NCBI RefSeq assembly: GCF_024790395.1
Contig: NZ_JAJISC010000002.1
Location: forward strand, 310,001 to 374,000
Direction: 5' to 3'
DNA length: 64,000 bases
Source of the DNA: Halomonas dongshanensis
GTDB lineage: Bacteria > Pseudomonadota > Gammaproteobacteria > Pseudomonadales > Halomonadaceae
A program made the translations under genes and the position numbers. Shown here one piece after another: positions 8,730 through 17,561 of the stretch. Within the stretch, counting starts at the first letter, position 1, and the number at the start of each line of letters is the position of its first letter. The notes below the pieces were generated by a model. That model was not told where the DNA came from, searched no databases, and saw only the letters and a program-made list of their open reading frames with translations.

Positions 8730-10397
8730 ATGAACGAGACGCAACCACTACGACAATGGGCGATATGTGCGGCCCTGGCGCTGGCGGTAACGCAAGGGGC
8801 ACCACTTATCACGCTAGCCGCGGCCGATATGGAACGTGGAACCCAAGAAAATGCCAGTGTCGCGCATAACGCCCATCACGATACCGCAGTAGAGCGCGCC
8901 TTGGCATCACGGCTTTCGACCATCCAAGGCACATCTCTGCCAGTCGCCTCATTTTACCAGCGCCTTCATGGCCAACCGGCTTGGCAGAGTGAGGCGCGGG
9001 TAGCGCTGTTGGATCAGGCATTGGAGACGCTGCGCGACGATGGGCTCGATCCTGCTGCTTACCGCGCGGGCACCTGGCGCGAGCGCCTCACCGCTAGCCA
9101 GAGCGCTGGAGCATCAACTCAAGCGGCCTTCGATGTCGAAGCGTCTGAGGCGTTGCTTCTGGCGCTCGAGCACCTCAATCGCGGCAAGCTCGACCCGCGG
9201 CAGGTAGAAGCGGGCTGGGACGCGCCACGCCCCGAACGTCGCTACTCGATGGTGCAGATTGCGCATGCCGTCGAGCGCGGCGATATCGAGGCGGCGCTCG
9301 ATGCTGCCCGCCCGAGCGGGGTCGAATACCAAGCGCTTCGTGAGGCGCTGGCGCGATATCGCCAGCTCGACGCTTCTCATATAGCGTATCTGCCTGCAGG
9401 TGAGGCGTCGCTGCGCCAAGGCGACGAGGGCCCCGCGATTGCCACCTTGAGGCGCCGCCTGGCGCTTTGGGGCGAGCACGAAAGCGTGGCCGCCGACAGC
9501 AGCGTCTATCCGCTGATCGACGCCCGCGCCGAGGTATCGACCCGCTTCGATAGCGAACTTGCCGCTTCAGTGCAGCGCTTCCAACGGCGCAACCTGCTTC
9601 AGGCCGACGGCGTGGTAGGAGAGCAGACGCGTCGCGCGCTCAACGCCACTCCCGCCGCCCGTGCCGATCAGCTGCGGGTCAACCTCGAGCGCGCACGCTG
9701 GCTGCGCCCGGCGGATGATCGTGGCGCAAGGCTCTGGGTCGACATTGCCGGGTATCGCCTGCACTACGTGCGGCCCAGCGGTGAGGAGTGGAACGCACGC
9801 GTGGTGGTCGGCTCGCCTCGGCGCGAGACGCCGATCATCCACTCTTCGGTTAGCCATTTGACCATCAACCCGAGTTGGACGGTGCCACCCACCATTCTGC
9901 GTGAGGATATGCTTCCTCGCATCCGTCAGGATGCCGACTATCTAGCCCAGCACGATATCGAAGTGGTGAACATGATCGGCGAGCGAGTCGCTGCCGACGA
10001 GGTGGATTGGCAGCGTCCGGGTGGGGTGATGCTGCGTCAGGGGGCGGGAGCGAGTAACCCGCTAGGCCGCGTGGTGGTGCGTTTTCCCAACAACGACATG
10101 ATCTATTTGCACGATACCCCGGCGCGAGGGCTCTTTCAGCGCGACCAGCGTGCGTTGAGTTCCGGCTGCGTGCGTGTAGAAGGAATTGCCGAGCTTGCGC
10201 AGATGCTGCTCGAAGATAGCGGCAGTCGCTACCGTATGAGTTCTCTGCTAAGCGGGGGGAGTGATCAGCGCGTCAATTTGCCCAATCGGATTCCGGTGGC
10301 GTTGCACTATTTGACCGCGTGGCCCAATGCCCGAGGGGAGGTGGAGTTTCGTCAGGATATCTACCAGCGCGATGCACGTGTATTGGCCGCCCTGTAG
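8730..10397 (+). CDS. ldtD: L,D-transpeptidase YcbB/LdtD-like
   Basis: A 555-residue periplasmic enzyme that makes 3-3 crosslinks in peptidoglycan. It has an N-terminal signal or anchor (residues 10-32) and a helical scaffold region. A PG_binding_1 domain lies at about 228-305 (LRQGDEGPAIATLRRRL to GVVGEQTRRALN). The YkuD domain spans about 334-500, with His461 in YLHDTP and catalytic Cys480 in SSGCVRVEG. Length and order match YcbB (LdtD, about 615 residues in E. coli), slightly shorter. The start has AAGGAGG upstream. It converges on mepM, and a 15-bp inverted repeat covers its stop codon. Confidence 0.92.
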   Translation: MNETQPLRQWAICAALALAVTQGAPLITLAAADMERGTQENASVAHNAHHDTAVERALASRLSTIQGTSLPVASFYQRLHGQPAWQSEARVALLDQALETLRDDGLDPAAYRAGTWRERLTASQSAGASTQAAFDVEASEALLLALEHLNRGKLDPRQVEAGWDAPRPERRYSMVQIAHAVERGDIEAALDAARPSGVEYQALREALARYRQLDASHIAYLPAGEASLRQGDEGPAIATLRRRLALWGEHESVAADSSVYPLIDARAEVSTRFDSELAASVQRFQRRNLLQADGVVGEQTRRALNATPAARADQLRVNLERARWLRPADDRGARLWVDIAGYRLHYVRPSGEEWNARVVVGSPRRETPIIHSSVSHLTINPSWTVPPTILREDMLPRIRQDADYLAQHDIEVVNMIGERVAADEVDWQRPGGVMLRQGAGASNPLGRVVVRFPNNDMIYLHDTPARGLFQRDQRALSSGCVRVEGIAELAQMLLEDSGSRYRMSSLLSGGSDQRVNLPNRIPVALHYLTAWPNARGEVEFRQDIYQRDARVLAAL

Positions 10398-10411
10398 GCG
10401 GCCAATACACG
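10377..10411. terminator. Perfect 15-bp inverted repeat across the ldtD stop codon
   Basis: CGTGTATTGGCCGCC, a 5-base loop, then its exact complement. The TAG stop of ldtD lies at the loop/right-arm edge and the mepM stop is 4 bp away. It is probably a bidirectional terminator of the convergent pair, although no T-run follows on either strand. Confidence 0.6.
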
Positions 10412-10414
10412 ACA

Positions 10415-12106
10415 TTAGTCGGCAATCTGCTCCTGCTGCGAGGCGCCCTGCTGGTAGGAGGCAACGTTGACGATGCCGGATTCGCCGCTCTCCAGAGCGG
10501 CAATCAACGGCTCCGCTTGGCGCTGGAAGGCGACCAAGGTATCCCCACTTAGGCTCCTGTTTTCAGGCAGCTCGACTTTCATGGCGTCGGTAGGTGAGTT
10601 ATTGACGATGACCTCGTAGTGAAGGTGAGGTCCGGTACTGCGGCCGGTGTTGCCAGAAAGCGCAATACGTTGCCCCATTTCGATGCGATCTCCACGCTCG
10701 ACTAGGGCGCGCGAAAGGTGCAGGTAGCGAGTGCGATAGCCGTTATCGTGACGAATCACCACATAGCGTCCGGCGGCGGGGTGATTTGCCACCCGCTCGA
10801 CGCGGCCATTGGCCGGGGCAATGACCGCCGTGCCGATCGGCATGGCAAAATCGGTGCCGTTATGCGGGCTGACCCTTCCGGTGACCGGGTGTAGACGACG
10901 CGGATTGAACGGCGAACTCATGCGATAGCTGCCTTCAAAGGGGTAGCGCGCGAAAGCAGGATCGAGGCTGTGGCCGTCTGGCGTATAGAAATTGTCGTCG
11001 GTGGCATTGTGTACGATGGTGAGGTTCATGCGCTCACCGGCATAATTGACCGCCAATACGCGTGAATCCAGCGTTTCGCCGTCGATCATGTCGGACTCGA
11101 CTAGCACCTGGAACTGATCGCCGCGGCGGCTATCACGCCTGAAATCGAGTTTCTTTTCGAGTAAACGCGTCAGCGCCGTTACCGAACCGCTGTCCAGACC
11201 CGTGGCCTGAGCCGAGCGGGCAAAACTACCGCTAACGGTACCGGCGTAGAGGCGCTGAACGGGTTCGCCCTCACGCTCGATGCCAGTGACGTTGAAGTCA
11301 CCCTCTTGGCGCTCGACCATCACGCCCTCGCGGGCGTTACGCATCATTCGCAGTGAAAGCAGGCGACCCTGCTGGTCGAGCTGGTAGTCGAAGCTTTGCC
11401 CTGCGCGCCAGTTGGTGAGCAGACGCTCATCGGGAAGGTCCGCCAGCAGGGCAAGCGCTTCGCTATAGCCAAGCCCAAGCTTGTTTTGCGCCAGTACGGC
11501 AAAGGTCTCGCCCGATTCGACCAGATGCGTCTCCCAATGGGGGACAAAGGCTTCTTCGGCAGCGAGCTCCAGATCGAGGAAAGAGGTGTCATCGAAGAGT
11601 TCGATGCCGTAGTCCTCGTAAGAGGTGGCATCAGCAACGACGACGCCCTCCTCTTGCTGGGTTGGCGCATCGAGCATACCGTTAGCGATCGTGCCCATCA
11701 CGATAGCCATGTGCAGAGCGCCGTCGTTGAGCACGATGCCGGGCCCGGCAAGAGCCGTGTCCGGGATGTCGGTCATGTCGGCTTCGGCCGTGGCGATCAC
11801 ATCAAGATCGACGATCTCGGTTGCTTGAAGGTCCTTGAGGGGAATGTGTTCGCGCGTTGCATCCAGCGCGCGCGATGCCCGGCCAATGGCGTCGGCAACG
11901 GGGGTGCGCTCCTGGCTTAGCGTCGGTACGCCGGGAGCGGAGTCGTTGGGAAGCGGAACGAGCACGCTTTCCAGAGGTGTAGAGGGTTGAGTGATGCCTT
12001 GATACGTTGTAAGTAATTTTTGTGTGCCCAGCACCGTGACCATAGTGGCCACCGGTAAAAGTAACAATTTATGCGTGCGGGGCAGCGAATGGAGAATTCG
12101 CAACAT
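10415..12106 (-). CDS. mepM: M23 family murein DD-endopeptidase (MepM/OapA-like)
   Basis: A 563-residue cell-wall hydrolase. It starts with an OapA-like N-terminal segment and a membrane anchor (residues 15-30). An OapA/LysM-like domain follows at about 190-255 (HLVESGETFAVLAQNKLG), and the C-terminal peptidase M23 at about 395-505. Zinc ligands are visible as HNGTD (His415, Asp419) and GPHLHYE (His494, His496). MepM cleaves D-Ala-mDAP crosslinks during cell elongation. The ATG at 12106 begins the recognised MLRILHSLPRTHKLLLLP leader. A longer in-frame ATG at 12175 lacks a ribosome site. It lies tail-to-tail with ldtD. Confidence 0.9.
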   Translation of the reverse strand: MLRILHSLPRTHKLLLLPVATMVTVLGTQKLLTTYQGITQPSTPLESVLVPLPNDSAPGVPTLSQERTPVADAIGRASRALDATREHIPLKDLQATEIVDLDVIATAEADMTDIPDTALAGPGIVLNDGALHMAIVMGTIANGMLDAPTQQEEGVVVADATSYEDYGIELFDDTSFLDLELAAEEAFVPHWETHLVESGETFAVLAQNKLGLGYSEALALLADLPDERLLTNWRAGQSFDYQLDQQGRLLSLRMMRNAREGVMVERQEGDFNVTGIEREGEPVQRLYAGTVSGSFARSAQATGLDSGSVTALTRLLEKKLDFRRDSRRGDQFQVLVESDMIDGETLDSRVLAVNYAGERMNLTIVHNATDDNFYTPDGHSLDPAFARYPFEGSYRMSSPFNPRRLHPVTGRVSPHNGTDFAMPIGTAVIAPANGRVERVANHPAAGRYVVIRHDNGYRTRYLHLSRALVERGDRIEMGQRIALSGNTGRSTGPHLHYEVIVNNSPTDAMKVELPENRSLSGDTLVAFQRQAEPLIAALESGESGIVNVASYQQGASQQEQIAD

Positions 12107-12328
12107 GGGTAAATGGGCCGCCAAGTTCGTGGTAAAAGTAACCGAAAATGAATAAACCCGTGAACCATACCCCATGCAGGAGGGGGTGCATAGACTGTAT
12201 GCCCATACACGAAATAGACTTTTGCTCTGTACCGCGCACTTACGTTACACGAAGCTAGAATAGAACGCTGTTCGTTAACAAAACATTACGCCATAGTCGG
12301 GGCGTTTACTGACTGAATGTTTGCTAAC

Positions 12329-12342
12329 TAGATCTAGATCAA
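12329..12342. promoter_or_regulatory. FNR/Anr-like box in the mepM-lysR intergenic region
   Basis: TAGATCTAGATCAA matches TTGAT-N4-ATCAA at 9 of 10 positions. It lies about 110 bp upstream of the LysR gene. This is one short match and could be chance. Apart from overlapping short palindromes here, the 344-bp intergenic region 12107-12450 shows only AT-rich promoter-like sequence. Confidence 0.3.
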
Positions 12343-12450
12343 GGCGCTAGCGAACAAAAACAAGGTGCGTTTATTTCCCCACTGGCTTTTTGTTAGGTTT
12401 TTTTCGAAGATTAGAGCCATCACCCTCCCTTATGGATCGAGGAAATCGAA

Positions 12451-13374
12451 ATGTCTCGGGTAACCCTCGCACAGTGGCAGATGTTGGCGGCCGTGGTCGA
12501 TCATGGCGGCTTCGCCCGGGCGGCCGAGGCCGTACACAAGAGCCCCTCGACGCTCAATCATGCCGTTCATAAGCTAGAGGAGCAGTTGGGGGTCAAAGTA
12601 CTGGAGCCGGTCGGGCGTCAAGTGCGCTTGACCGAGGCGGGGGAGCTTTTGCTGCGCCGTGCGCGGCAGCTTATCGAGAACGCGTTGTCGCTTGAGGACG
12701 TCGCCAACCGCTTGGCCGAAGGGCTCGAGGCCGAAGTGGTGCTCGCCATCGATCAGATCTTTCCCGCCGATGCTCAGGCCAGCGCGCTCCAGGCGTTTTC
12801 GTCGCTCTACCCCCAGGTGCGCGTTCAGCTTCACGAAAGCGTGCTCAATGGCGGCACGGAGATGCTCTATGATGGCCGCGCCGATCTCGTGGTCACGGGT
12901 ATCGAAGCGCAGGGTTTTCTCGGTGAGCCGCTGGTCACAGTACGCTTCATTGCCGTGGCACATCCTTCTCATCCATTACACCAGCTCGAGCGCACGCTCG
13001 ATCTGCGTGACCTGGCTCAGTATCGACAGCTCGTGGTGCGCGACTCGGCTCAGCGCCACGCCCTGAATGCCGGGTGGCTCAAGGCCGAACAGCGCTGGAC
13101 GGTCAGCCATCTGAACACCTCGCTGGATATGCTCAAGCGCGGGTTGGGATTCGCCTGGATGCCCGAAACGCGCATTCAGGAAGAGCTCGAAAGCGGCACG
13201 CTCAAACCTTTGCCGCTAGCCGCAGGGGGCGTCCGCGAAGTGCCTTTACAGCTGATCTTCCGCGACCGTGATCGCGCAGGCCCCGCCGCCCATGCTCTGG
13301 CCGAGGCCCTCACGCATGCCGTGATGCATAGCTGCTCTCAAGTTGATTCGATGGCATCGAACCCAGCACGCTAA
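12451..13374 (+). CDS. LysR-type regulator (YhaJ-like)
   Basis: A 307-residue LysR-family transcription factor. The N-terminal winged helix-turn-helix is seen as AQWQMLAAVVDHGGFARAAE then KSPSTLNHAVHKLEEQLG. A periplasmic-binding-like effector domain follows from about residue 90. It directly precedes a yqjG-type glutathionyl-hydroquinone reductase. E. coli also has a LysR gene (yhaJ) close to yqjG, so a role in quinone or aromatic stress control is a reasonable inference. The effector is unknown. The ATG has GAGGAA nine bases upstream. Confidence 0.85.
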   Translation: MSRVTLAQWQMLAAVVDHGGFARAAEAVHKSPSTLNHAVHKLEEQLGVKVLEPVGRQVRLTEAGELLLRRARQLIENALSLEDVANRLAEGLEAEVVLAIDQIFPADAQASALQAFSSLYPQVRVQLHESVLNGGTEMLYDGRADLVVTGIEAQGFLGEPLVTVRFIAVAHPSHPLHQLERTLDLRDLAQYRQLVVRDSAQRHALNAGWLKAEQRWTVSHLNTSLDMLKRGLGFAWMPETRIQEELESGTLKPLPLAAGGVREVPLQLIFRDRDRAGPAAHALAEALTHAVMHSCSQVDSMASNPAR

Positions 13375-13467
13375 AACATTTGCTTGAGCTCGCATAAAGT
13401 CGCCTTAAGCTAAAGATTCATGCAGGCAAGGCCTGCTTTGCTGAATCATTTCGCTAAGGGAGGCCTC

Positions 13468-14445
13468 ATGGGACTGTTGGTCGATGGTCAATGGCAGGAT
13501 CAGTGGTACGACACCAAAAAACACGGCGGTGAGTTCGTGCGCGAATCGGCGCAGTTGCGCGATTGGGTGGGCGAAGGCAGTGCCTATCCCGCCGAGCCGG
13601 ATCGTTACCACCTTTATGTTGCACTTGCCTGCCCCTGGGCGCACCGCGCGCTGATCATGCGCAAGCTCAAAGGGTTGGAGTCGCTGATCGGCGTTTCCCA
13701 CGTAAGCCCTCTGATGCTCGATAAAGGCTGGACCTACCGTCAGGACGAAGGGTCGAGCGGCGACCCTATCAATGGGGTGGCCTACCACTACGAGCTCTAT
13801 ACGCTCAATGATCCGCACTATACAGGGCGCGTCACGGTACCGGTGCTGTGGGACAAAGAGCGTCGTGCCATCGTCAATAACGAATCGGCCGATCTGGTGC
13901 GGATGTTCAACCAGGTTTTCGATGGGCTGACGGGCAACGACTTGGATTTTTACCCCGACGATCTGCGAGCGGTCATCGATGAGGTCAACGCCGATGTCTA
14001 CGATAACGTCAATAACGGCGTCTACAAGACCGGCTTTGCCACCGAGCAGAGGGTTTACGAGAAGCACGTCCATGCGCTGTTCGAAGCGCTCGACCGTTTG
14101 GAAAAGCGCCTGGATCGACAGCGCTACCTTGCCGGTGAGTGGCTCACCGAGGCCGATATTCGACTTTTTACCACGCTCGTGCGCTTCGATGCCGTCTACT
14201 ACGGCCACTTCAAATGCAACTTCCGGCGTATCGAGGACTACCCGAATTTAGCCAACTACTTACGCGAGCTCTATCAGTGGCCAGGCATCGCCGAGACGGT
14301 GAACATGGACCATATCAAGCGCCACTACTATTACAGCCACGATACGATCAACCCAACGCGTATCGTGCCGACCGGGCCACTGCTGGATTTCAGCCGCGCG
14401 CACGACCGCGAGCGTCTGCCCGGGCAGGGTATTCGCCGGCGTTGA
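13468..14445 (+). CDS. yqjG: Glutathionyl-hydroquinone reductase (YqjG/Ecm4 family)
   Basis: A 325-residue Xi-class glutathione transferase. The catalytic Cys55 is in ACPWAHR, and the protein starts with the typical MGLLVDGQW followed by YDTKKHGGEFVR. The C-terminal helical domain contains NNGVYKTGFA and the family-typical FGHFKCN-like YYGHFKCN. It reduces glutathionyl-hydroquinones to hydroquinones with glutathione. I chose the ATG at 13468, preceded by AAGGGAGG. An in-frame ATG at 13420 has no ribosome site. It is the likely target of the LysR gene 93 bp upstream. Confidence 0.92.
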   Translation: MGLLVDGQWQDQWYDTKKHGGEFVRESAQLRDWVGEGSAYPAEPDRYHLYVALACPWAHRALIMRKLKGLESLIGVSHVSPLMLDKGWTYRQDEGSSGDPINGVAYHYELYTLNDPHYTGRVTVPVLWDKERRAIVNNESADLVRMFNQVFDGLTGNDLDFYPDDLRAVIDEVNADVYDNVNNGVYKTGFATEQRVYEKHVHALFEALDRLEKRLDRQRYLAGEWLTEADIRLFTTLVRFDAVYYGHFKCNFRRIEDYPNLANYLRELYQWPGIAETVNMDHIKRHYYYSHDTINPTRIVPTGPLLDFSRAHDRERLPGQGIRRR

Positions 14446-14499
14446 AGCGCGGATCGAGGGGGAGTAATGCTCGATCTATGGCAGAGAGAGCAGACACAA

Positions 14500-14525
14500 A
14501 AAGAGCCGCATCCTTGCGGCTCTTT
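14500..14525. terminator. Bidirectional terminator between yqjG and the PRC-barrel gene
   Basis: AAAGAGCCGCA, a TCCT loop and TGCGGCTCTTT form an 11-bp perfect stem. The minus strand continues with T, giving a five-T run. It can stop both convergent transcripts. Confidence 0.85.
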
Positions 14526-14587
14526 GATCATGGTTGGTACGGCTGATCGTGCTTAAGTCGTATTTAATCCATACCTAAGATAATAAA

Positions 14588-15064
14588 TTAGTTACCCTCG
14601 ACAGCAGCACGGGTACGCTGCCAGGCGCTTTCGGCACCATCACGCGTAGTGTTCCAGGCATCTTGGGCATTGGCTTTGGTTTGCTCCCACCAGTCGCGGT
14701 CGTAGGCGGGGAACTGCTCAACCTCTTCGGGTGTGGCGGTTAGCATGATGCGATGTTCGACGTCGCCATCGGTTTCATTATGCGTTTCGAGGCTGAAGTG
14801 ATCGGTATCGACCACGATTTCGCGGCCACCTAGGCCCAGCGTCGTGCCGCTTTCGACGACCAGTGCAGTGATGCGCATCTCTTCATCGAAGAGAATGTCG
14901 TCGACTTCACCAATTTCGTCGCCCGAGCCGCCTACGAAGTAGACCTTGGCATCGAGGATGTCATCGGCGGAGTACATGCCTTGAGGCTCGGTTTGCGCCT
15001 GCGCGTTCATGGCGAGGCCCAGGATGGCGGTACCAATGGCGGTAGTGAGTAGTGTCTTATGCAT
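14588..15064 (-). CDS. Secreted PRC-barrel domain protein
   Basis: A 158-residue exported protein. The signal peptide MHKTLLTTAIGTAILGLA ends near AQAQ (residues 22-24). A PRC-barrel follows: DILDAKVYFVGGSGDEIGEV then DDILFDEEMRITALVVE. The C terminus is Trp- and charge-rich helix. PRC-barrels are small beta domains found in photosynthetic reaction centre H and RimM. In periplasmic proteins of this kind the function is not established. A second PRC-barrel protein is at 21129. The ATG at 15064 has AAGGAG eight bases upstream. A 15-bp triple repeat lies just upstream. Confidence 0.85.
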   Translation of the reverse strand: MHKTLLTTAIGTAILGLAMNAQAQTEPQGMYSADDILDAKVYFVGGSGDEIGEVDDILFDEEMRITALVVESGTTLGLGGREIVVDTDHFSLETHNETDGDVEHRIMLTATPEEVEQFPAYDRDWWEQTKANAQDAWNTTRDGAESAWQRTRAAVEGN

Positions 15065-15081
15065 GGCGTCACTCCTTAGTT

Positions 15082-15126
15082 CCAATTGAATTCGTCCCGA
15101 CTGAATTCATCCCAATTGAATCAGTG
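15082..15126 (-). repeat. Three-copy 15-bp tandem repeat before the PRC-barrel gene
   Basis: Units CCAATTGAATTCGTC, CCGACTGAATTCATC and CCAATTGAATCAGTG run head to tail with exact 15-bp spacing. The array begins 18 bp upstream of the start codon at 15064, so it lies in the 5' leader or promoter of that gene. Confidence 0.7.
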
Positions 15127-15407
15127 CCATCAATGGCATCCACCCTATTGAGGTTAGACCAACTTTAACCAAAATCAACAATGGTAGTTAAGGTGGTACA
15201 GCTTGGATGGCGTTTGAGGGGAGTGGGCGAGCCTGAACGGAAGCGCCGAAAGTGCTGGTCATCGACCAAAGGCGATGATAGGATGCGCGCTCCTCGCATG
15301 TGTTGACCCCTCCATCACAACGATTGGCACTTGCTCAAGGCAAGGCCTTCGCGAGTACCCGGCCAACGATGGTACTCCTTGCTGTGAATGATGGCGCGCT
15401 CTTAAGC

Positions 15408-15472
15408 ATTTTGCCCTACGGGCAGAATCGGCGCAGTAAGGTCGCCACAGCGGTAAGTGCAGGGCACTTGCC
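15408..15472 (+). promoter_or_regulatory. deaD: Structured leader region upstream of deaD
   Basis: The 513 bp between the repeat array and deaD hold no convincing gene. Two hairpins are visible: ATTTTGCCC-TAC-GGGCAGAAT (15408-15428) and GGTAAGTGC-AGG-GCACTTGCC (15452-15472, one G-T pair). The motif GGCACTTGC also occurs at 15327. Long structured leaders are common for cold-inducible helicase genes, so a regulatory 5' UTR is plausible. This is inference. Confidence 0.4.
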
Positions 15473-15639
15473 GAATTATGCTAGGTGCGACCGGCATCTC
15501 CGACTCGAAACCCCATGTTCTACATCGAGCACCGATAACATTTCGACCCTTATGGCGTCGAACACGCTGCTTCGATGAGAGAGTCAGAGATGCTCACGAT
15601 GTTTCTTGCCGCTTCTGTCGGCTTACCAAGGTGTGATTA

Positions 15640-17352
15640 ATGACCTCGACTTCTGTCGCCTCGCCGAGCTTCGGCGATCTGGCTTTGTTGCCTGCTGTTC
15701 TCTCTGCCGTTGAAGCACAGGGATACGAAACCCCCTCTCCCATTCAGGCGCAGACCATTCCTGCGCTGCTCGAAGGCCGCGACATGCTCGGCCAAGCCCA
15801 GACCGGTACCGGTAAGACGGCGGCGTTCGCTCTGCCGCTGCTGTCGCGTCTGGATATCACGCGCCGCGAAGCTCAGGTGTTGGTGCTGGCACCCACCCGC
15901 GAGTTGGCGCAACAGGTTGCCGTATCGTTCACCAAATACGGCCAGAACATGCAGGGCCTGGAAGTCGCTACGCTGTGCGGCGGCCAGGAGTACCGTGAGC
16001 AGCTGGGCGCACTCAAGCGCGGCGCTCAGGTCGTCGTCGGTACGCCGGGTCGGGTGATCGACCACCTCGACCGCGGTAGTCTCAATCTCAGCGGCCTGAA
16101 CGCTCTGGTGTTGGACGAAGCCGACGAAATGCTGCGCATGGGCTTCATCGACGACGTCAAACGCGTTGTCGCCGATACCCCGAAAGACGCCCAGCGTGTG
16201 TTCTTCTCGGCCACACTGCCGCCGGAAATCGAGCGCATCGTCAACCGCTATCTGGTGGATCCGGTCAAGGTCTCCATCGAGTCGCGCACGACGACTGGTG
16301 AGAACATCGAGCAGCGCCTAGTGCGCGTCGATGGCGGTGCCAAGCTCGAAGCGCTGTCGCGCATCCTCGAAGTCGAGCCGGTCGATGCCGCTATCGTCTT
16401 CGTTCGCACCCGCGCGGCCTGCACCACGCTGGTCGAGCAGCTGACCGCCCGTGGCGTCAACGCCGCTGGCCTCTCGGGTGATCTCGATCAGAGCCTGCGC
16501 GAGCGTACCATCACGCGCCTGAAGCGTGGCAAGGTCGACGTGCTGATCGCCACCGACGTCGCCGCGCGCGGCCTCGATGTGCCGCGTATCACCCACGTCA
16601 TCAACTACGATCTGCCCCAGGACTCCGAAGCCTACACCCACCGCATCGGGCGTACCGGCCGTGCGGGCCGCAGCGGCGTGGCCATCACCTTCGCCGGTTT
16701 CCGTGAAGGGCGTAAGATCGGCTGGCTCGAACAGGCTACCGGTCAGAAAATGAGCGAAATGGCGCTGCCCGACGAAGCCGCCATTCGTGCCCATCGCGAT
16801 GGCGTTTTCCATCAGCGCGTCGTAGCCTCGCTCACTAAAGGTGCCGAAGAGCAGCGCGCGCTGGTCGAGCGTTTGGTCGAAGAGGGGCACGATTCCGTCG
16901 AGCTCGCCTGCGCCTTTGCCGCGCTGGCTCGCGCCGACGAAGCGCCTATCGGCCGCCTGCAAGCGCCGCGCAAAGAGCGCAACCCGCGCGAGCGCGATGC
17001 TGGTGCTGGTGGCAGCCGCGCCCCGCGTCGTGAGCGTGGCCCGAGCGAAGGTATGACTCGCTACCGCGTCTCCGTAGGCCACAAAGACGGCGTCAAGCCA
17101 GGCCAACTGGTTGGCGCGCTGGCCAACGAAGGCGGTATCGAAGGGGCGCGTATCGGCCGTATCGATATCCGCAATGCCTTCTCGGTCGTCGAACTGCCTA
17201 GCGGTCTGCCCTCGACCATTCTGGCGAAGATGGCACGCGCCCGCGTTGCCGGCCGTCAGCTCGAGATCAGCGAAGACCGTGCGCCCGAGCGCGCACCGCG
17301 CCGCCGCCGTGAAGATGGCGACGCGCCGGTCCGCCGCCGCGAACGCGCCTAA
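15640..17352 (+). CDS. deaD: DEAD-box ATP-dependent RNA helicase DeaD/CsdA
   Basis: A 570-residue RNA helicase. Q motif and motif I (AQTGTGKT, residues 53-60), the DEAD box (VLDEADEML), motif III (SAT) and motif VI (HRIGRTGRAGRSG) are all present. A DbpA/CsdA-like RNA-binding domain lies near the C terminus (YRVSVGHKDGVKPGQLVGAL). An Arg-rich tail ends the protein. DeaD unwinds RNA in ribosome assembly and mRNA turnover, especially in the cold. The protein is about 60 residues shorter than E. coli CsdA, mainly in the linker and tail. The ATG follows AAGGTG. It is monocistronic, with a strong terminator downstream. Confidence 0.95.
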   Translation: MTSTSVASPSFGDLALLPAVLSAVEAQGYETPSPIQAQTIPALLEGRDMLGQAQTGTGKTAAFALPLLSRLDITRREAQVLVLAPTRELAQQVAVSFTKYGQNMQGLEVATLCGGQEYREQLGALKRGAQVVVGTPGRVIDHLDRGSLNLSGLNALVLDEADEMLRMGFIDDVKRVVADTPKDAQRVFFSATLPPEIERIVNRYLVDPVKVSIESRTTTGENIEQRLVRVDGGAKLEALSRILEVEPVDAAIVFVRTRAACTTLVEQLTARGVNAAGLSGDLDQSLRERTITRLKRGKVDVLIATDVAARGLDVPRITHVINYDLPQDSEAYTHRIGRTGRAGRSGVAITFAGFREGRKIGWLEQATGQKMSEMALPDEAAIRAHRDGVFHQRVVASLTKGAEEQRALVERLVEEGHDSVELACAFAALARADEAPIGRLQAPRKERNPRERDAGAGGSRAPRRERGPSEGMTRYRVSVGHKDGVKPGQLVGALANEGGIEGARIGRIDIRNAFSVVELPSGLPSTILAKMARARVAGRQLEISEDRAPERAPRRRREDGDAPVRRRERA

Positions 17353-17436
17353 GCCTCAGCGTTAGCGCAAGGCTGCGTCAAAAAACCGCACTTTGAATTG
17401 ACCCCAATAATTGGAAGGTCTATTCATTCGGCGTCC

Positions 17437-17476
17437 AAGGCCTGAGTCCTGTATTGCACGGGGCTCAGGCCTTTTA
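17437..17476 (+). terminator. Terminator of deaD
   Basis: AAGGCCTGAG pairs with CTCAGGCCTT (10 bp, perfect) and is followed by TTTATT. It is 85 bp after the deaD stop. The rest of 17353-17561 shows nothing else. Confidence 0.85.
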
Positions 17477-17561
17477 TTGATTCGAAGGGGACAGCGGCCG
17501 ATCTCTTGGCATCAGCTTGTCAAATGCTTTCTTCAGAATGGGCTCAAAGCGACCAAGGCCT

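Noticed and set aside
15300..15578. A 92-codon plus-strand frame in the deaD leader
   Set aside because: No ribosome site, no recognisable domain and irregular codon use; the hairpins suggest a leader instead.
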